Program-made: the position numbers and the translations under genes
Notes under the pieces: model-generated
Database searches by the model: none
What the model was told of the DNA's origin: nothing
Seen by the model: the letters and a program-made list of their open reading frames with translations, nothing else
Assembly: GCA_012518475.1 (NCBI GenBank)
Contig: JAAYSB010000241.1
Location: forward strand, 1 to 23,351
Length of the DNA: 23,351 nt
DNA from: Intrasporangiaceae bacterium
Lineage (GTDB): Bacteria; Actinomycetota; Actinomycetes; Actinomycetales; Dermatophilaceae
Direction of reading: 5' to 3'
Part shown: positions 1 to 7,973 of the stretch, piece after piece
Layout of the letters: every line of letters begins with the position of its first letter
How positions within the stretch are numbered: the stretch's first letter is position 1

Positions 1-2324
1 GTCGAGAGTGACCGCAGGGAGACGAGCACCCCGATGACGATCAGTCCGAGCCATAGCTCGAAGCCGTCGACGAAGAGACGCAGCGAGGTGAACCCGTACG
101 CCTGCTGATAGAGGTGCATCCGCCACAGGGCCGAGGCGACGACCCCGAGGGTGAGGATGGAGAGCGCCCCGAGGAGCAGCCGCACCATGAGACGGTCCCG
201 CTGTGTGGCGACCGGCGCCTTGCGGAGGGTGAGCCCGACGACAGCGAGCATGAGAACGGTGGCGACGGTGAGCTGGCCGAACCCCTGGTGGACGTACTCG
301 GCATAGGACATGCCCACCTGAGCCTGGACGTAGTCGTGCCCGCGGATCGTCGCGTTCGCCTGAGCCAGGAGGAATCCGGCGAACAGGGCGATGACGAGTC
401 CGACCGGGACGACCCACTCCCAGAGCCGGACCTTGCGCGCGGCCGGAGGAAGGACCTCGTCGACCTTGGGCGGGTTGAGCGCGAGGTAGGTGCCGGCGAG
501 CGTGACGCCGGAGACGAGGAAGAGGAGGAAGCCTCGCCCGATGATGCTGTCCCAGCGCAGGTCGGGGACGACGGCGCTGGCCCAGGAACCGAAGATCGCG
601 TCAGCGGAGGCGAACAGTCCACCGAACAGGATGAGGGCAAGGAGTGAGAACGCCGCCGTCCGAAGCACCGGCCAGAGGAAGCCGTGCTTGCTGGTCGCAT
701 TGATGGTCCGGCCGAGGAGGGGCAGGCCTCGAAGCCCGGAGAGGGGCCAGGCCGCAACCGAGGCGACGATCCCCGAGAACTTCGTCGCCCGGGTCAGCGC
801 CATGGCGGCGACGACCCCGCCGACGAGGACCGAGACGACACCGAGCCACTCCGCCGCCCTCCAGATGAGGGAAGTGCCGAGTAGGACGGCGAGTACCGCA
901 CTGACGAGGGTGAGTCTCGAGAGCCGGTGTGCCGATGTCCGCCAGAGGAGGAGTCCACCCAGGAGCAGGACGACGAAGGCGATGAGACCGAGCCGGCGCT
1001 CGAAGGCGAGCAGGGCAGCGAGGGTGCCGACGCCGAGTGACCCCAGGAGCAGAAGCGGCTGAGGCGCGCTGACCCGCTCGGGCCAGAGACTCTTGGTGCC
1101 GGGGCTGAGCGGCGCGGTCAGCGGGGGCGCTCCGGACGTGGTCCAGGCGTGGGGCTGCGGAGCCGGGGTCGTCGACGCAGTCGGGGCAGAGGAGCCGTCG
1201 GGAGGGACGGGTCCGGGAGGGACGGGTGCGGGAGGGACGGGTGCGGTCACGATCTGCTCCGGGGTGGCTGGGGTGAGGACGGGTGCCGGCTGGTTGGCCG
1301 CGACGGCGCCGGGGCGCACGGGGAGGGTGACGCGTAGGTGCGCCCCCGCCGATGACGGGACGAGCTCGATGGTCCCGCCGTGGAGGGAACAGATCCAGCG
1401 AGCGATAGCCAGGCCGAGTCCTGTGCCGCCGGAGTGCTCGCTGCCCGTGCTGAAACGGTCGAAGATCCGTCCCGCGAGGGCCGGGTCGATGCCGGGTCCC
1501 TGGTCGATGACATCCAGGGTCCACAGGTCCCGACGGGCACCGTCTGAACCGGAGCCCAGGACTGGAGCGGCGCTGATGGTGACGGCACCGCCTGCCGGGG
1601 AGTGCCGCACCGCATTGTCGAGGAGGTTGGCGAGGACCTGGGCGAGGCGGGAACGGTCACCGAGCACGCGCATACCCGGGCTCGTTGTCACGGCAAACGT
1701 GACGTCCCGACCGGTGAGTCGCGCCTCACCGGCAGCCTGGTGGATGAGCCCGGCGACGTCGATCTCGCTGATGTCGAGCCGGCTCGTGCCGCCTTCGAGT
1801 CGGGAGAGGTCGAGCAGGTCCTCGACGAGCTCGCTGAGCCGTTCGGTCTGGGTCAGTGCGACGGTGAGCGTCTCCTCACTCGGCGGGGTGATGCCGTCGA
1901 CGAGGTTCTCGAGCACCGCCCGCTGGGCCGCGAGAGGGGTGCGCAGCTCGTGCGACACCGTGGAGATGAGCTCGCGGCGCTGCTGGTCGGTGGCCGCGAG
2001 GTCGCGTGCCATGGTCGTGAAGGCGCGGGCGAGGGCTCCGACCTCGTCGGTGCCGGTCGTCGTCACCGAGCGGGAGTAGTCACCGCCTGCCATGGCGGTG
2101 GCTGCGGCGGTCATCTCGCGCAGCGGAGCGGTCATGCCGCGCGCCAGCCAGTACGTGAGCGCGAGGGTGACCCCGAGCGTCACCGGGACGGTGACCCACA
2201 CGGGAACTCCGGCGCGGTCGCCGATGAGGGCGAAGACAGCGGTGACGATGACGCTGGCCCCGACGAGGAGTCCGAGCTTGGTCTTGATCGAGGAGACCTG
2301 GTCCAGGGGTCGGTGGGAGTCCAT
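1..2324 (-). CDS. HAMP sensor histidine kinase fused to a DUF4153/DUF4173-like membrane domain (C-terminus off the window)
   Basis: The frame is open from ATG 2324 to the left edge (about 774 codons, no stop), so the C-terminus is missing. Residues 16-34 and 41-62 are two membrane segments with almost no extracellular loop. A HAMP region follows, then the H-box STVSHELRTP with phospho-acceptor His125, an N-box with Asn237 (LLDNAVRHS), the G1 box around Asp274 (DQGPGID) and the G2 box GGTGLGLAIA. The kinase core ends near residue 335. A Pro/Ala/Thr linker with PVPPA/PVPPG repeats leads into a polytopic membrane region from about residue 420. Its motifs (GMSYAEYVHQGFGQL, LYQQAYGFTSLRLF) are typical of the uncharacterised DUF4153/DUF4173 family. 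I translated codon by codon across 1040-1270 and found no stop, so the fusion is present as given. The start codon shares one base with the response regulator stop (TGATG), which implies translational coupling. The signal sensed is unknown. Confidence 0.88.
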   Translation of the reverse strand, partial: MDSHRPLDQVSSIKTKLGLLVGASVIVTAVFALIGDRAGVPVWVTVPVTLGVTLALTYWLARGMTAPLREMTAAATAMAGGDYSRSVTTTGTDEVGALARAFTTMARDLAATDQQRRELISTVSHELRTPLAAQRAVLENLVDGITPPSEETLTVALTQTERLSELVEDLLDLSRLEGGTSRLDISEIDVAGLIHQAAGEARLTGRDVTFAVTTSPGMRVLGDRSRLAQVLANLLDNAVRHSPAGGAVTISAAPVLGSGSDGARRDLWTLDVIDQGPGIDPALAGRIFDRFSTGSEHSGGTGLGLAIARWICSLHGGTIELVPSSAGAHLRVTLPVRPGAVAANQPAPVLTPATPEQIVTAPVPPAPVPPGPVPPDGSSAPTASTTPAPQPHAWTTSGAPPLTAPLSPGTKSLWPERVSAPQPLLLLGSLGVGTLAALLAFERRLGLIAFVVLLLGGLLLWRTSAHRLSRLTLVSAVLAVLLGTSLIWRAAEWLGVVSVLVGGVVAAMALTRATKFSGIVASVAAWPLSGLRGLPLLGRTINATSKHGFLWPVLRTAAFSLLALILFGGLFASADAIFGSWASAVVPDLRWDSIIGRGFLLFLVSGVTLAGTYLALNPPKVDEVLPPAARKVRLWEWVVPVGLVIALFAGFLLAQANATIRGHDYVQAQVGMSYAEYVHQGFGQLTVATVLMLAVVGLTLRKAPVATQRDRLMVRLLLGALSILTLGVVASALWRMHLYQQAYGFTSLRLFVDGFELWLGLIVIGVLVSLRSLS
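1200..1244. repeat. Three tandem 15-bp repeats encoding the Pro-rich linker
   Basis: Units at 1200-1214, 1215-1229 and 1230-1244 read gggagggacgggtsc and differ only at the penultimate base. On the minus strand each encodes one A/G-P-V-P-P unit of the linker between kinase and membrane domain. Such a tract can change copy number by slippage without breaking the frame, because the unit is a multiple of three. Confidence 0.9.
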
Positions 2325-3046
2325 CAGCTCTGTGCCCCGTCTGCCTCAGCCGGCTCGAAGGCGTAGCCGACGCCGTGGACAGTGCGGATCCGCCGGCTGC
2401 CCACCTTGGCGCGGACCGTCTTGATGTGGCTGTCGAGGGTGCGGCTGCCGAGATCGTCGTTCCAGCCCCACACCTCGGCGAGCAGCTCCTCCCGCCGGCG
2501 CACGACCCCCGGCCGTGAGATGAGCGCGTCGAGCAGATCGAACTCGGTCGGGGTGAGGTGCACTGACTCGCCGTCGACCGTGACGATGTGGGTGTCAGGG
2601 TCCAGGCTCACTCCCCCGGCCGTGCGCGCGCTTCGGCTCATGCGCGCCAGCTCAGCAGCGCGTTCCACCCGGCGGAGCAGGGCACGGACGCGGGCGACGA
2701 CCTCACGCATCCGGAACGGCTTGGTGAGGTAGTCGTCCGCCCCGATGCCGAGCCCGACGAGGATGTCGGTCTCGTCGTCGCGGGCAGTGACCATGAGCAC
2801 CGGGACCGGGCGCTCGGCCTGGATCCGGCGGCAGACCTCGAGCCCGTCGAAGCCGGGCAGCATGATGTCGAGGACGACGAGGTCCGGCTCATGCTCGTGG
2901 AAAGCAGCCACGGCCGCCGGGCCGTCCATGGCCGTGCTGACGTCGAAGCCTTCGGCCCGCAGGCGGTCGGACAGCGCGGCGTTGATGACCGCGTCGTCCT
3001 CGACGACGAGGATGTGCGCTGCGGAGCCAGTAGGTGATGTCGTCAC
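2324..3046 (-). CDS. OmpR/PhoB-family response regulator
   Basis: This is a 240-residue DNA-binding response regulator, the usual family length. The receiver domain (about 11-125) has the acidic pair Asp17/Asp18, phospho-acceptor Asp60 (VVLDIMLP), Thr87 and Lys109 (LTKPF). The C-terminal winged helix (about 145-235) carries HLTPTEFDLLDAL and the recognition-helix region SRTLDSHIKTVRAKVG, ending HGVGYAF. It should bind DNA as a phosphorylated dimer and report to the kinase encoded immediately downstream. The start is GTG at 3046. There is no good Shine-Dalgarno, but a TAGTGT -10 lies seven bases before it, which favours a leaderless transcript. Regulated genes are unknown; self-regulation is plausible from repeats upstream. 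Confidence 0.93.
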   Translation of the reverse strand: MTTSPTGSAAHILVVEDDAVINAALSDRLRAEGFDVSTAMDGPAAVAAFHEHEPDLVVLDIMLPGFDGLEVCRRIQAERPVPVLMVTARDDETDILVGLGIGADDYLTKPFRMREVVARVRALLRRVERAAELARMSRSARTAGGVSLDPDTHIVTVDGESVHLTPTEFDLLDALISRPGVVRRREELLAEVWGWNDDLGSRTLDSHIKTVRAKVGSRRIRTVHGVGYAFEPAEADGAQS

Positions 3047-3108
3047 AGTGATGACACTAGGAGCACACGGCTGTCCGCTGCGCGGGCGACATGTGCAGAT
3101 CCTGTGAA
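3047..3108 (-). promoter_or_regulatory. Candidate leaderless promoter and tandem operator of the two-component operon
   Basis: On the minus strand a -10 hexamer TAGTGT (3059-3054) ends seven bases before the GTG start, so transcription probably begins at the start codon. No convincing -35 is seen. Further upstream, TTCACAG (3108-3102), a GATC spacer and TGCACAT (3097-3091) form a direct repeat with an 11-bp period, the spacing typical of OmpR/PhoP-type dimer sites. The rest of the 163-bp gap up to coxG (to 3209) shows no other structure. Confidence 0.45.
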
Positions 3109-3209
3109 GGACTCGCCGGGGTCTGCGTGTTCCGACGGGATCAACGAGGACGTCGCGGACTCGGTGTGGCGCTGGTCGATCCGTGGGAACGAGTCAGCGT
3201 CTTCGGGCG

Positions 3210-3998
3210 TCAGCCGCGACGGCGGCCGAGGAGATAGCCGAAGAGGATCGCGACAAAGGCTCCGACGACGTGGGGAGCATAGGACTTCACGAGGACCGGG
3301 AGCACGGTGGCGCCCAGGTCGATCGCGTCGTCCTCTCCCTGCGCAGGTCGACGGGCGGGGCGACTGACCGCCGCGGGCCGGGTCGGCGTAGCCGATACGG
3401 CCTCGCCTGCGCCAGCTGACACGGTGCCCGTCGGCCCCGACTCAGAGGGTGCCGCCTCGGACGACGCTGGTTCTGCGTCCCCGAACAGCTCCGCGGGGGT
3501 CGGGACCTCCTCCCCGTCGCCCCCCGCAGCGGCCGCAGCGGCAGCGGTCTCGCCCGCCTCGGCGAACTGCCCCTCGATGCAGGAGATGAACTGCTGGAGG
3601 AGCTTGTCGGAGACGTCCTGCATGACTCCGCGCCCGAACTGCGCCGGCTTGCCGGTGATCTGCAGCTCGGTCGTCACATCGACCCGGGTCCCGTCCCCGG
3701 ACGGGGCGAGCTGCATGGTCACGGTGGCTGCGGCAGTACCGTTGCCGCGCTTGTCCTTGCCCTTGGCCTCGATGACGGCACGCTTCGCGTCCTCGTCATG
3801 CTCGAGGAACTCGCCGGACCCGGCGTACTGGAGGGCGATCGGCCCCAGCTTGACCTTGACGGTTCCCTTGAACGAGTCGTCCGAGACCTCGGTGACCGTG
3901 GCGCCGGGGAAGCACCCGCCAACCTTCTCGAGGTCCATGAACGTGGCCCAGGTGGTGTCGATGTCGGCGGGGACGACGAAGTCGTGCGTGAGCTCCAT
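3210..3998 (-). CDS. coxG: CoxG-like SRPBCC protein with C-terminal membrane anchor
   Basis: The protein has 262 residues. Residues 1 to about 145 form an SRPBCC/START-like fold of the CoxG family (opening MELTHDFVVPADIDTTW, then GCFPGA and VKVKLGPI). An Ala/Pro/Glu/Ser-rich linker (about 150-232) follows. A hydrophobic helix near 240-258 ending in RRRG is a tail anchor. CoxG of Mo-CO dehydrogenases is reported to recruit the enzyme to the membrane and pass electrons via bound quinone. By family knowledge the same job is inferred here for the CoxSLM enzyme. It is the last cox gene: ATG 3998 lies three bases after the coxM stop, and its Shine-Dalgarno GGAGGG sits inside the last coxM codons. 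That implies cotranslation. The soluble domain and anchor are clear; the electron acceptor role is inference. Confidence 0.88.
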   Translation of the reverse strand: MELTHDFVVPADIDTTWATFMDLEKVGGCFPGATVTEVSDDSFKGTVKVKLGPIALQYAGSGEFLEHDEDAKRAVIEAKGKDKRGNGTAAATVTMQLAPSGDGTRVDVTTELQITGKPAQFGRGVMQDVSDKLLQQFISCIEGQFAEAGETAAAAAAAGGDGEEVPTPAELFGDAEPASSEAAPSESGPTGTVSAGAGEAVSATPTRPAAVSRPARRPAQGEDDAIDLGATVLPVLVKSYAPHVVGAFVAILFGYLLGRRRG

Positions 3999-4001
3999 GC
4001 C

Positions 4002-4829
4002 TCACCCTCCCATGGCGCGCGCCAGAGCACGCCGGGTCAGAACGGTGGCGAGGTGGGCACGGTAGTCCGAGTCCCCGTTGAGGTCGCTGGGCGGGTTGGT
4101 GCCCTCGGCAGCCTTCGCCGCCGCGTCCTTCACGGACGCACCGTCCGCGATCGCCGACTCCACAGCGGAGGCCCGCAGCGGAGTCGAGCCCATGTTGGTC
4201 AACGCGACCTTGGCCTCGCCGTCCCGCGTGACCGCCGCGACGGCGACGATGGACCACTGGTGCGAGACGCGCACGAACTTCTCGTACGCGCCACCCCATC
4301 CGGTGTGCTTGGGGATGCGGATCGCGGTGAGCAGCTCACCCTCGCCGACAGCGGTCTCGAAGAGGTCCTGGAAGAACTCCCCGGCGGGGATGCGCCGCTC
4401 TCCTCCCGCCCCGACCACGACCAGCTCGGCGTCGAGAGCGAGAACCGGAGCACCGAGGTCACCGGCCGGGTCGGCGTGGACGAGCGCCCCGCCGAGGGTG
4501 CCCCGGTGCCGGATCTGAGGATCGGCGACCGTCGAGGCGGCCTCTGCGAGTACTGCGGCGTGCTCCCGGACGAGCTCGCTCCTGGCGACCTCGTCGTGGG
4601 TGGTCATGGCGCCGATGACGATGGTGTCGCCGTCGTCGGAGATGCCGCGCAGGCTGTCGATCCGGGAGAGGTCGACGATCTTCTCCGGGGCGTTGAGGCG
4701 CAGCCGCAGGACCGGCAGGAGCGACTGCCCCCCACCGAGGACCTTGGCGTCGTCCCCGGCCTCGGCGAGTGCCGAGAGGGCATCCTCGAGCGAGGTCGGC
4801 GCCACATAGTCGAATGCCGTAGGGATCAT
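4002..4829 (-). CDS. coxM: FAD-binding medium subunit of CoxSLM molybdenum hydroxylase
   Basis: At 275 residues it has normal length for the family. It has the FAD_binding_5 motif GGGQSLLP at 32-39 and the second FAD loop TLGGALVHADPAGD at 111-124, at about the positions known from Oligotropha CoxM (AGGHSLLP, TIGG). The C-terminal part (about 170-275) is the CO dehydrogenase flavoprotein C-terminal fold. The subunit takes electrons from the two iron-sulfur clusters of CoxS and passes them to an external acceptor, here probably quinone via CoxG. ATG 4829 overlaps the coxL stop in an ATGA, preceded by AGGAGAG as ribosome binding site. Order S-L-M is the arrangement usual for form II operons, whereas form I operons are M-S-L. 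Confidence 0.92.
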   Translation of the reverse strand: MIPTAFDYVAPTSLEDALSALAEAGDDAKVLGGGQSLLPVLRLRLNAPEKIVDLSRIDSLRGISDDGDTIVIGAMTTHDEVARSELVREHAAVLAEAASTVADPQIRHRGTLGGALVHADPAGDLGAPVLALDAELVVVGAGGERRIPAGEFFQDLFETAVGEGELLTAIRIPKHTGWGGAYEKFVRVSHQWSIVAVAAVTRDGEAKVALTNMGSTPLRASAVESAIADGASVKDAAAKAAEGTNPPSDLNGDSDYRAHLATVLTRRALARAMGG

Positions 4830-7360
4830 GACTGCTCTCCTGTCACCGCAGCGGATGGATCATTGCCGACCTGGTCCTGGTTGGCCTCGCCCTCGACGAA
4901 GTGCTCCTGTGCCTCCGCCGTGGTCTCACCGGAGTGGTACCCAGCGGACTGGATCGCCTTCCAGACCCGCTCCGGGGTGCACGGCATCCGGATGTCGTTG
5001 ATGCCGAGGTGCCGGACCGCGTCGACAACGGCGTTGACGACTGCCGGGGTGGACGCGATGCAGCCGGCCTCGCCGACTCCCTTGGCGCCCAGCGAGTTCG
5101 TCGTCGACGGTGACACGGTGTTGTCGGTGACGAAGCTGATCGTGTCAGCGGATGTCGGCAGCGTGTAGTCGACGAATGACCCCGACACGAGCGTGCCCTG
5201 GTCGTCATAGACCGCTTCCTCCCAGAGCGCCTGGGCGATGCCCTGGACGATGCCGCCGTGGATCTGTCCCTCGACGATGAGCGGGTTGACGATGTTGCCG
5301 ATGTCGTCGACCGAGACATACGAGCGGACCTTCGTCATGCCGGTCTCGGTGTCGACCTCGACAGCACACAGGTGAGTGCCGTGCGGGAACGAGAAGTTCA
5401 CCGGGTCGAAGGTCGCGTCCGAGTCCAGGCTCGGCTCGACCCCGTCGGGCAGGTTGTGCGCGGCGAAGGTCGCGAGCGCGATCTCCCCCAGCGCCATGCC
5501 CTGGTCGGTGCCCTTGACGGTGAACCGGCCGGCCTGGAACTCGAGGTCGTCGGCGCTCGCCTCGAGAAGGTGTGCCGCGATCGGGCGGGCCTTCTCGATG
5601 ACCTTGTTCGCCGCCTGGATGACGGCCTCGCCGCCGACGACGAGGGACCGGGAACCGTAGGTGTCCAGACCCTTGTGCGAGATCTGGGTGTCGCCGTGCA
5701 GGACCTCGACATCCTCGAAGGCCACGCCGAGCCGGTCGGCGACGATCTGGCTCCACGCCGTCTCGTGCCCCTGGCCGTGTGCCGAGGATCCCGTGACGAC
5801 CTCGACCTTGCCGGTCGGGAGCATCCGGATGCTTGCGTGCTCCCAGCCGCCGGCACCGTAGGACAGTGACCCGAGCACCCGCGAGGGCGCCAGACCGCAC
5901 ATCTCGGTGAAGGTCGAGACCCCGAGGCCGAGCTGAACCGGGTCGCCCGACTCGCGGCGCTGCTTCTGCTCGGCGCGCAGGGCGTCATAGTCGAAGAGCT
6001 CCTTGGCCCGCTCGGTGGCGGCCTCGTAGTTGCCCGAGTCGTACTCGAGTCCGCACACCGAGGTGAACGGGAACTCCTCGTGCTTGATCCAGTTCATCTC
6101 GCGGATCTCGAGCGGGTCGACACCGACCTCGACGGCGAGCTCGTCCATGAGCCGCTCGATCGCATACGTCGCCTCGGGCCGACCGGCCCCGCGGTAGGCG
6201 TCGGTCCAGGTCTTGTTCGTGAAGATGTTCGTGCAGTTGAACTGATAGGCCGGGAACTTGTAGATCGCGTTGAACATGAACGCGCCGAGGATCGGGACGC
6301 CCGGCGTCACGAGGCCGAGGTAGGCGCCCATGTCGGCGAGGAGGTCGACCTTGAGCGCGGTGACCTTGCCGTCCTTGTCGGCGGCGAGAGTCAGTCGCTG
6401 CCACTGGTCACGCCCGTGGTGTGCTGCCATGAGGGACTCCGAGCGGGTCTCGGTCCACTTGGCCGGCTTGCGCAGGTGCCGGGCGACGAGGAAGGTGATG
6501 ATCTCCTCGGGCGTGACCTGCAGCTTGCCGCCGAAGCCGCCGCCGACGTCGGGAGCGATGACCCGGACCTTGGACTCGGGCACCCCGAGAGTGAGGGAGA
6601 GCATGAGGCGCAGGATGTGCGGCACCTGGGTCGCGGACCACATGACGAACTGCTCGCCGGTCGGGTCGACGACGGTCGAGCGGGGTTCCATGAAGGCCGG
6701 GATCAGCCGCTGCTGTCGGTACTCACGCTCGATGACGATCCCGTCGGCACGGGCGGCCTCGATGGCCTCGTCGACGCTGCCGCCGGTCTCGGCTGTGGCC
6801 GAGTCGAACTGCCAGAAGGCGCTCTTGTTCGTGCCGAGGTCCGGGTGGGCGAGCACGGTGTCGTCGGCAGCCTCCTTGAGGTCGAGGGCGGCCGGCAGCT
6901 CGTCGTAGTCGACGTCGACGAGCTCGGCGGCGTCGCGGGCCTCGGCCAGGGTCCGAGCAGCGACTACTGCGACCACCTCGCCCGAGAACGCGACGCGGTC
7001 CACGGCGATCGCCGGGTGCGGGGGTGCCTTCTGGTCCGGCGTGATCGGCCACGCGGTGGGCAGGGATCCCTGCTGGTCGGCGACGTCCTGGCCGGTGAGC
7101 ACCGCATACACACCTGGAGCGGTCTTCGCCTCGGAGGTGTCGATGTTCGTGATCGTCGCGTGGGCGAACGGGCTGCGCACCATGACGAGGTGCACCATCC
7201 CGGGCAGCTGGATGTTGTCGGTCCACTTGGTGCGACCGGTGATGAGGCGCTCGTCCTCCTTGCGGGTGCGGGCCTTGCCGATCTCGCGCTCGTTGTCGCT
7301 GGTGTCGACGTCCTTCCGCTCTTCGATGAGGTCCTCGACTGCGTCCGGGCTGACGGTCAT
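4826..7360 (-). CDS. coxL: Molybdopterin large subunit, form II CoxL (aerobic CODH-like hydroxylase)
   Basis: This is an 844-residue xanthine-oxidase-family large subunit. The Mo-pocket motif GGGFGGK has Phe276, the molybdopterin loop GQGHET is at 529-534, and the catalytic glutamate is Glu764 in KGVGEAG. The discriminating loop at 388-394 reads AYRGAGR. True CO dehydrogenases (form I) have AYxCSFR with the copper-ligand cysteine. That cysteine is absent, so this is form II, whose natural substrate is mostly unknown. The start chosen is ATG 7360, preceded by GGGAGGAGAG and overlapping the coxS stop in an ATGA. The frame is open further upstream to 7552, but that stretch only overlaps coxS in another frame. 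No truncation or frameshift is seen. CO oxidation should not be assumed. Confidence 0.94.
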   Translation of the reverse strand: MTVSPDAVEDLIEERKDVDTSDNEREIGKARTRKEDERLITGRTKWTDNIQLPGMVHLVMVRSPFAHATITNIDTSEAKTAPGVYAVLTGQDVADQQGSLPTAWPITPDQKAPPHPAIAVDRVAFSGEVVAVVAARTLAEARDAAELVDVDYDELPAALDLKEAADDTVLAHPDLGTNKSAFWQFDSATAETGGSVDEAIEAARADGIVIEREYRQQRLIPAFMEPRSTVVDPTGEQFVMWSATQVPHILRLMLSLTLGVPESKVRVIAPDVGGGFGGKLQVTPEEIITFLVARHLRKPAKWTETRSESLMAAHHGRDQWQRLTLAADKDGKVTALKVDLLADMGAYLGLVTPGVPILGAFMFNAIYKFPAYQFNCTNIFTNKTWTDAYRGAGRPEATYAIERLMDELAVEVGVDPLEIREMNWIKHEEFPFTSVCGLEYDSGNYEAATERAKELFDYDALRAEQKQRRESGDPVQLGLGVSTFTEMCGLAPSRVLGSLSYGAGGWEHASIRMLPTGKVEVVTGSSAHGQGHETAWSQIVADRLGVAFEDVEVLHGDTQISHKGLDTYGSRSLVVGGEAVIQAANKVIEKARPIAAHLLEASADDLEFQAGRFTVKGTDQGMALGEIALATFAAHNLPDGVEPSLDSDATFDPVNFSFPHGTHLCAVEVDTETGMTKVRSYVSVDDIGNIVNPLIVEGQIHGGIVQGIAQALWEEAVYDDQGTLVSGSFVDYTLPTSADTISFVTDNTVSPSTTNSLGAKGVGEAGCIASTPAVVNAVVDAVRHLGINDIRMPCTPERVWKAIQSAGYHSGETTAEAQEHFVEGEANQDQVGNDPSAAVTGEQS

Positions 7361-7845
7361 GACTGCTCTCCTCCCGCTGCGCTCGCCGTGGCGGAGGCGC
7401 CCTGCTGCACGGCCTTGACGATGTTGTGATAGCCGGTGCACCGGCAGAGGTTGCCCTCCATGCCCTCGCGGATCTCGGCCTCGGAGGCGTTCGGGTTCTC
7501 GGTGACGAGGTCGACGGCCTGCATGATCATGCCGGGTGTGCAGAAGCCGCACTGCAGGGCGTGACAGTCGTGGAAGGCCTGCTGCATCGGATGCAGCCGG
7601 CCGTTCGTGGCGAGGCCCTCGATCGTCGTCACCTCGCGGCCGTCGGCCTGAACCGCGAGGACGTTACAGCTCTTCACGCTGCGGCCGTCGAGGTGGACGG
7701 TGCACGCGCCGCAGTTGCTCGTGTCGCACCCGATGACGGTGCCGACCTTCCCCAGCGTTTCCCGGAGGTAGTGGACGAGAAGCGTCCTCGGCTCGACGTC
7801 GTCGGAGTACGTGACCCCATCGACCTTCACGGAAATTCTCGGCAC
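7357..7845 (-). CDS. coxS: [2Fe-2S] small subunit of CoxSLM hydroxylase
   Basis: The protein has 162 residues. The N-terminal plant-ferredoxin cluster is bound by Cys40, Cys45, Cys48 and Cys60 (GCDTSNCGAC then KSC). The C-terminal cluster is bound by Cys99, Cys102, Cys134 and Cys136 (CGFC and CRC), as in all small subunits of this family. It carries electrons from the Mo site of CoxL to FAD on CoxM. The start is taken as GTG 7845 because AGGAGGAACA precedes it and the protein then begins like its homologues. The frame is open to 8007, but the extra residues come from the intergenic inverted repeat. It is the first gene of the coxSLMG operon, and its stop overlaps the coxL start. Confidence 0.94.
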   Translation of the reverse strand: MPRISVKVDGVTYSDDVEPRTLLVHYLRETLGKVGTVIGCDTSNCGACTVHLDGRSVKSCNVLAVQADGREVTTIEGLATNGRLHPMQQAFHDCHALQCGFCTPGMIMQAVDLVTENPNASEAEIREGMEGNLCRCTGYHNIVKAVQQGASATASAAGGEQS

Positions 7846-7909
7846 TGTTCCTCCTGCGTCGTTGCAGCTGCTCGGGAGCGAGCGGGTATGTCGGTACTCC
7901 GATCCAACC

Positions 7910-7923
7910 GTGACCTGGGTCAC
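7910..7923. promoter_or_regulatory. 14-bp palindrome upstream of coxS
   Basis: GTGACC-TG-GGTCAC is a perfect inverted repeat (6-bp arms, 2-bp centre), 64 bp upstream of the coxS start. It has the size and symmetry of a TetR/GntR-type operator. Its last bases overlap ACCTGAC (7922-7928), which is matched by GTCAGGT at 7948-7954. No regulator gene adjoins the site, so the binding protein is unknown. Confidence 0.4.
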
Positions 7924-7973
7924 CTGACAAGGGGGCCGGGCCGATTCGTCAGGTCGATGGTCCCCAGGAGACC

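Noticed and set aside
41..1524. Minus-strand Ser/Arg/Pro-rich frames near the left edge
   Set aside because: They overlap the continuous kinase-DUF frame, which shows family motifs and membrane segments in the correct frame.
3798..7429. Long plus-strand frames antisense to coxM and coxL (456 and 449 residues)
   Set aside because: They mirror coding strands with strong third-position bias and show no domains or ribosome binding sites.
4826..7552. CoxL as a 908-residue protein starting at 7552
   Set aside because: The first 64 residues are an out-of-frame reading of coxS. The ATG at 7360 has a good ribosome binding site, forms an ATGA overlap and matches the family start.
3210..7845. A genuine (form I) CO dehydrogenase operon
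   Set aside because: CoxL carries AYRGAGR rather than AYxCSFR, so the copper-ligand cysteine is absent, and the order is S-L-M instead of M-S-L.
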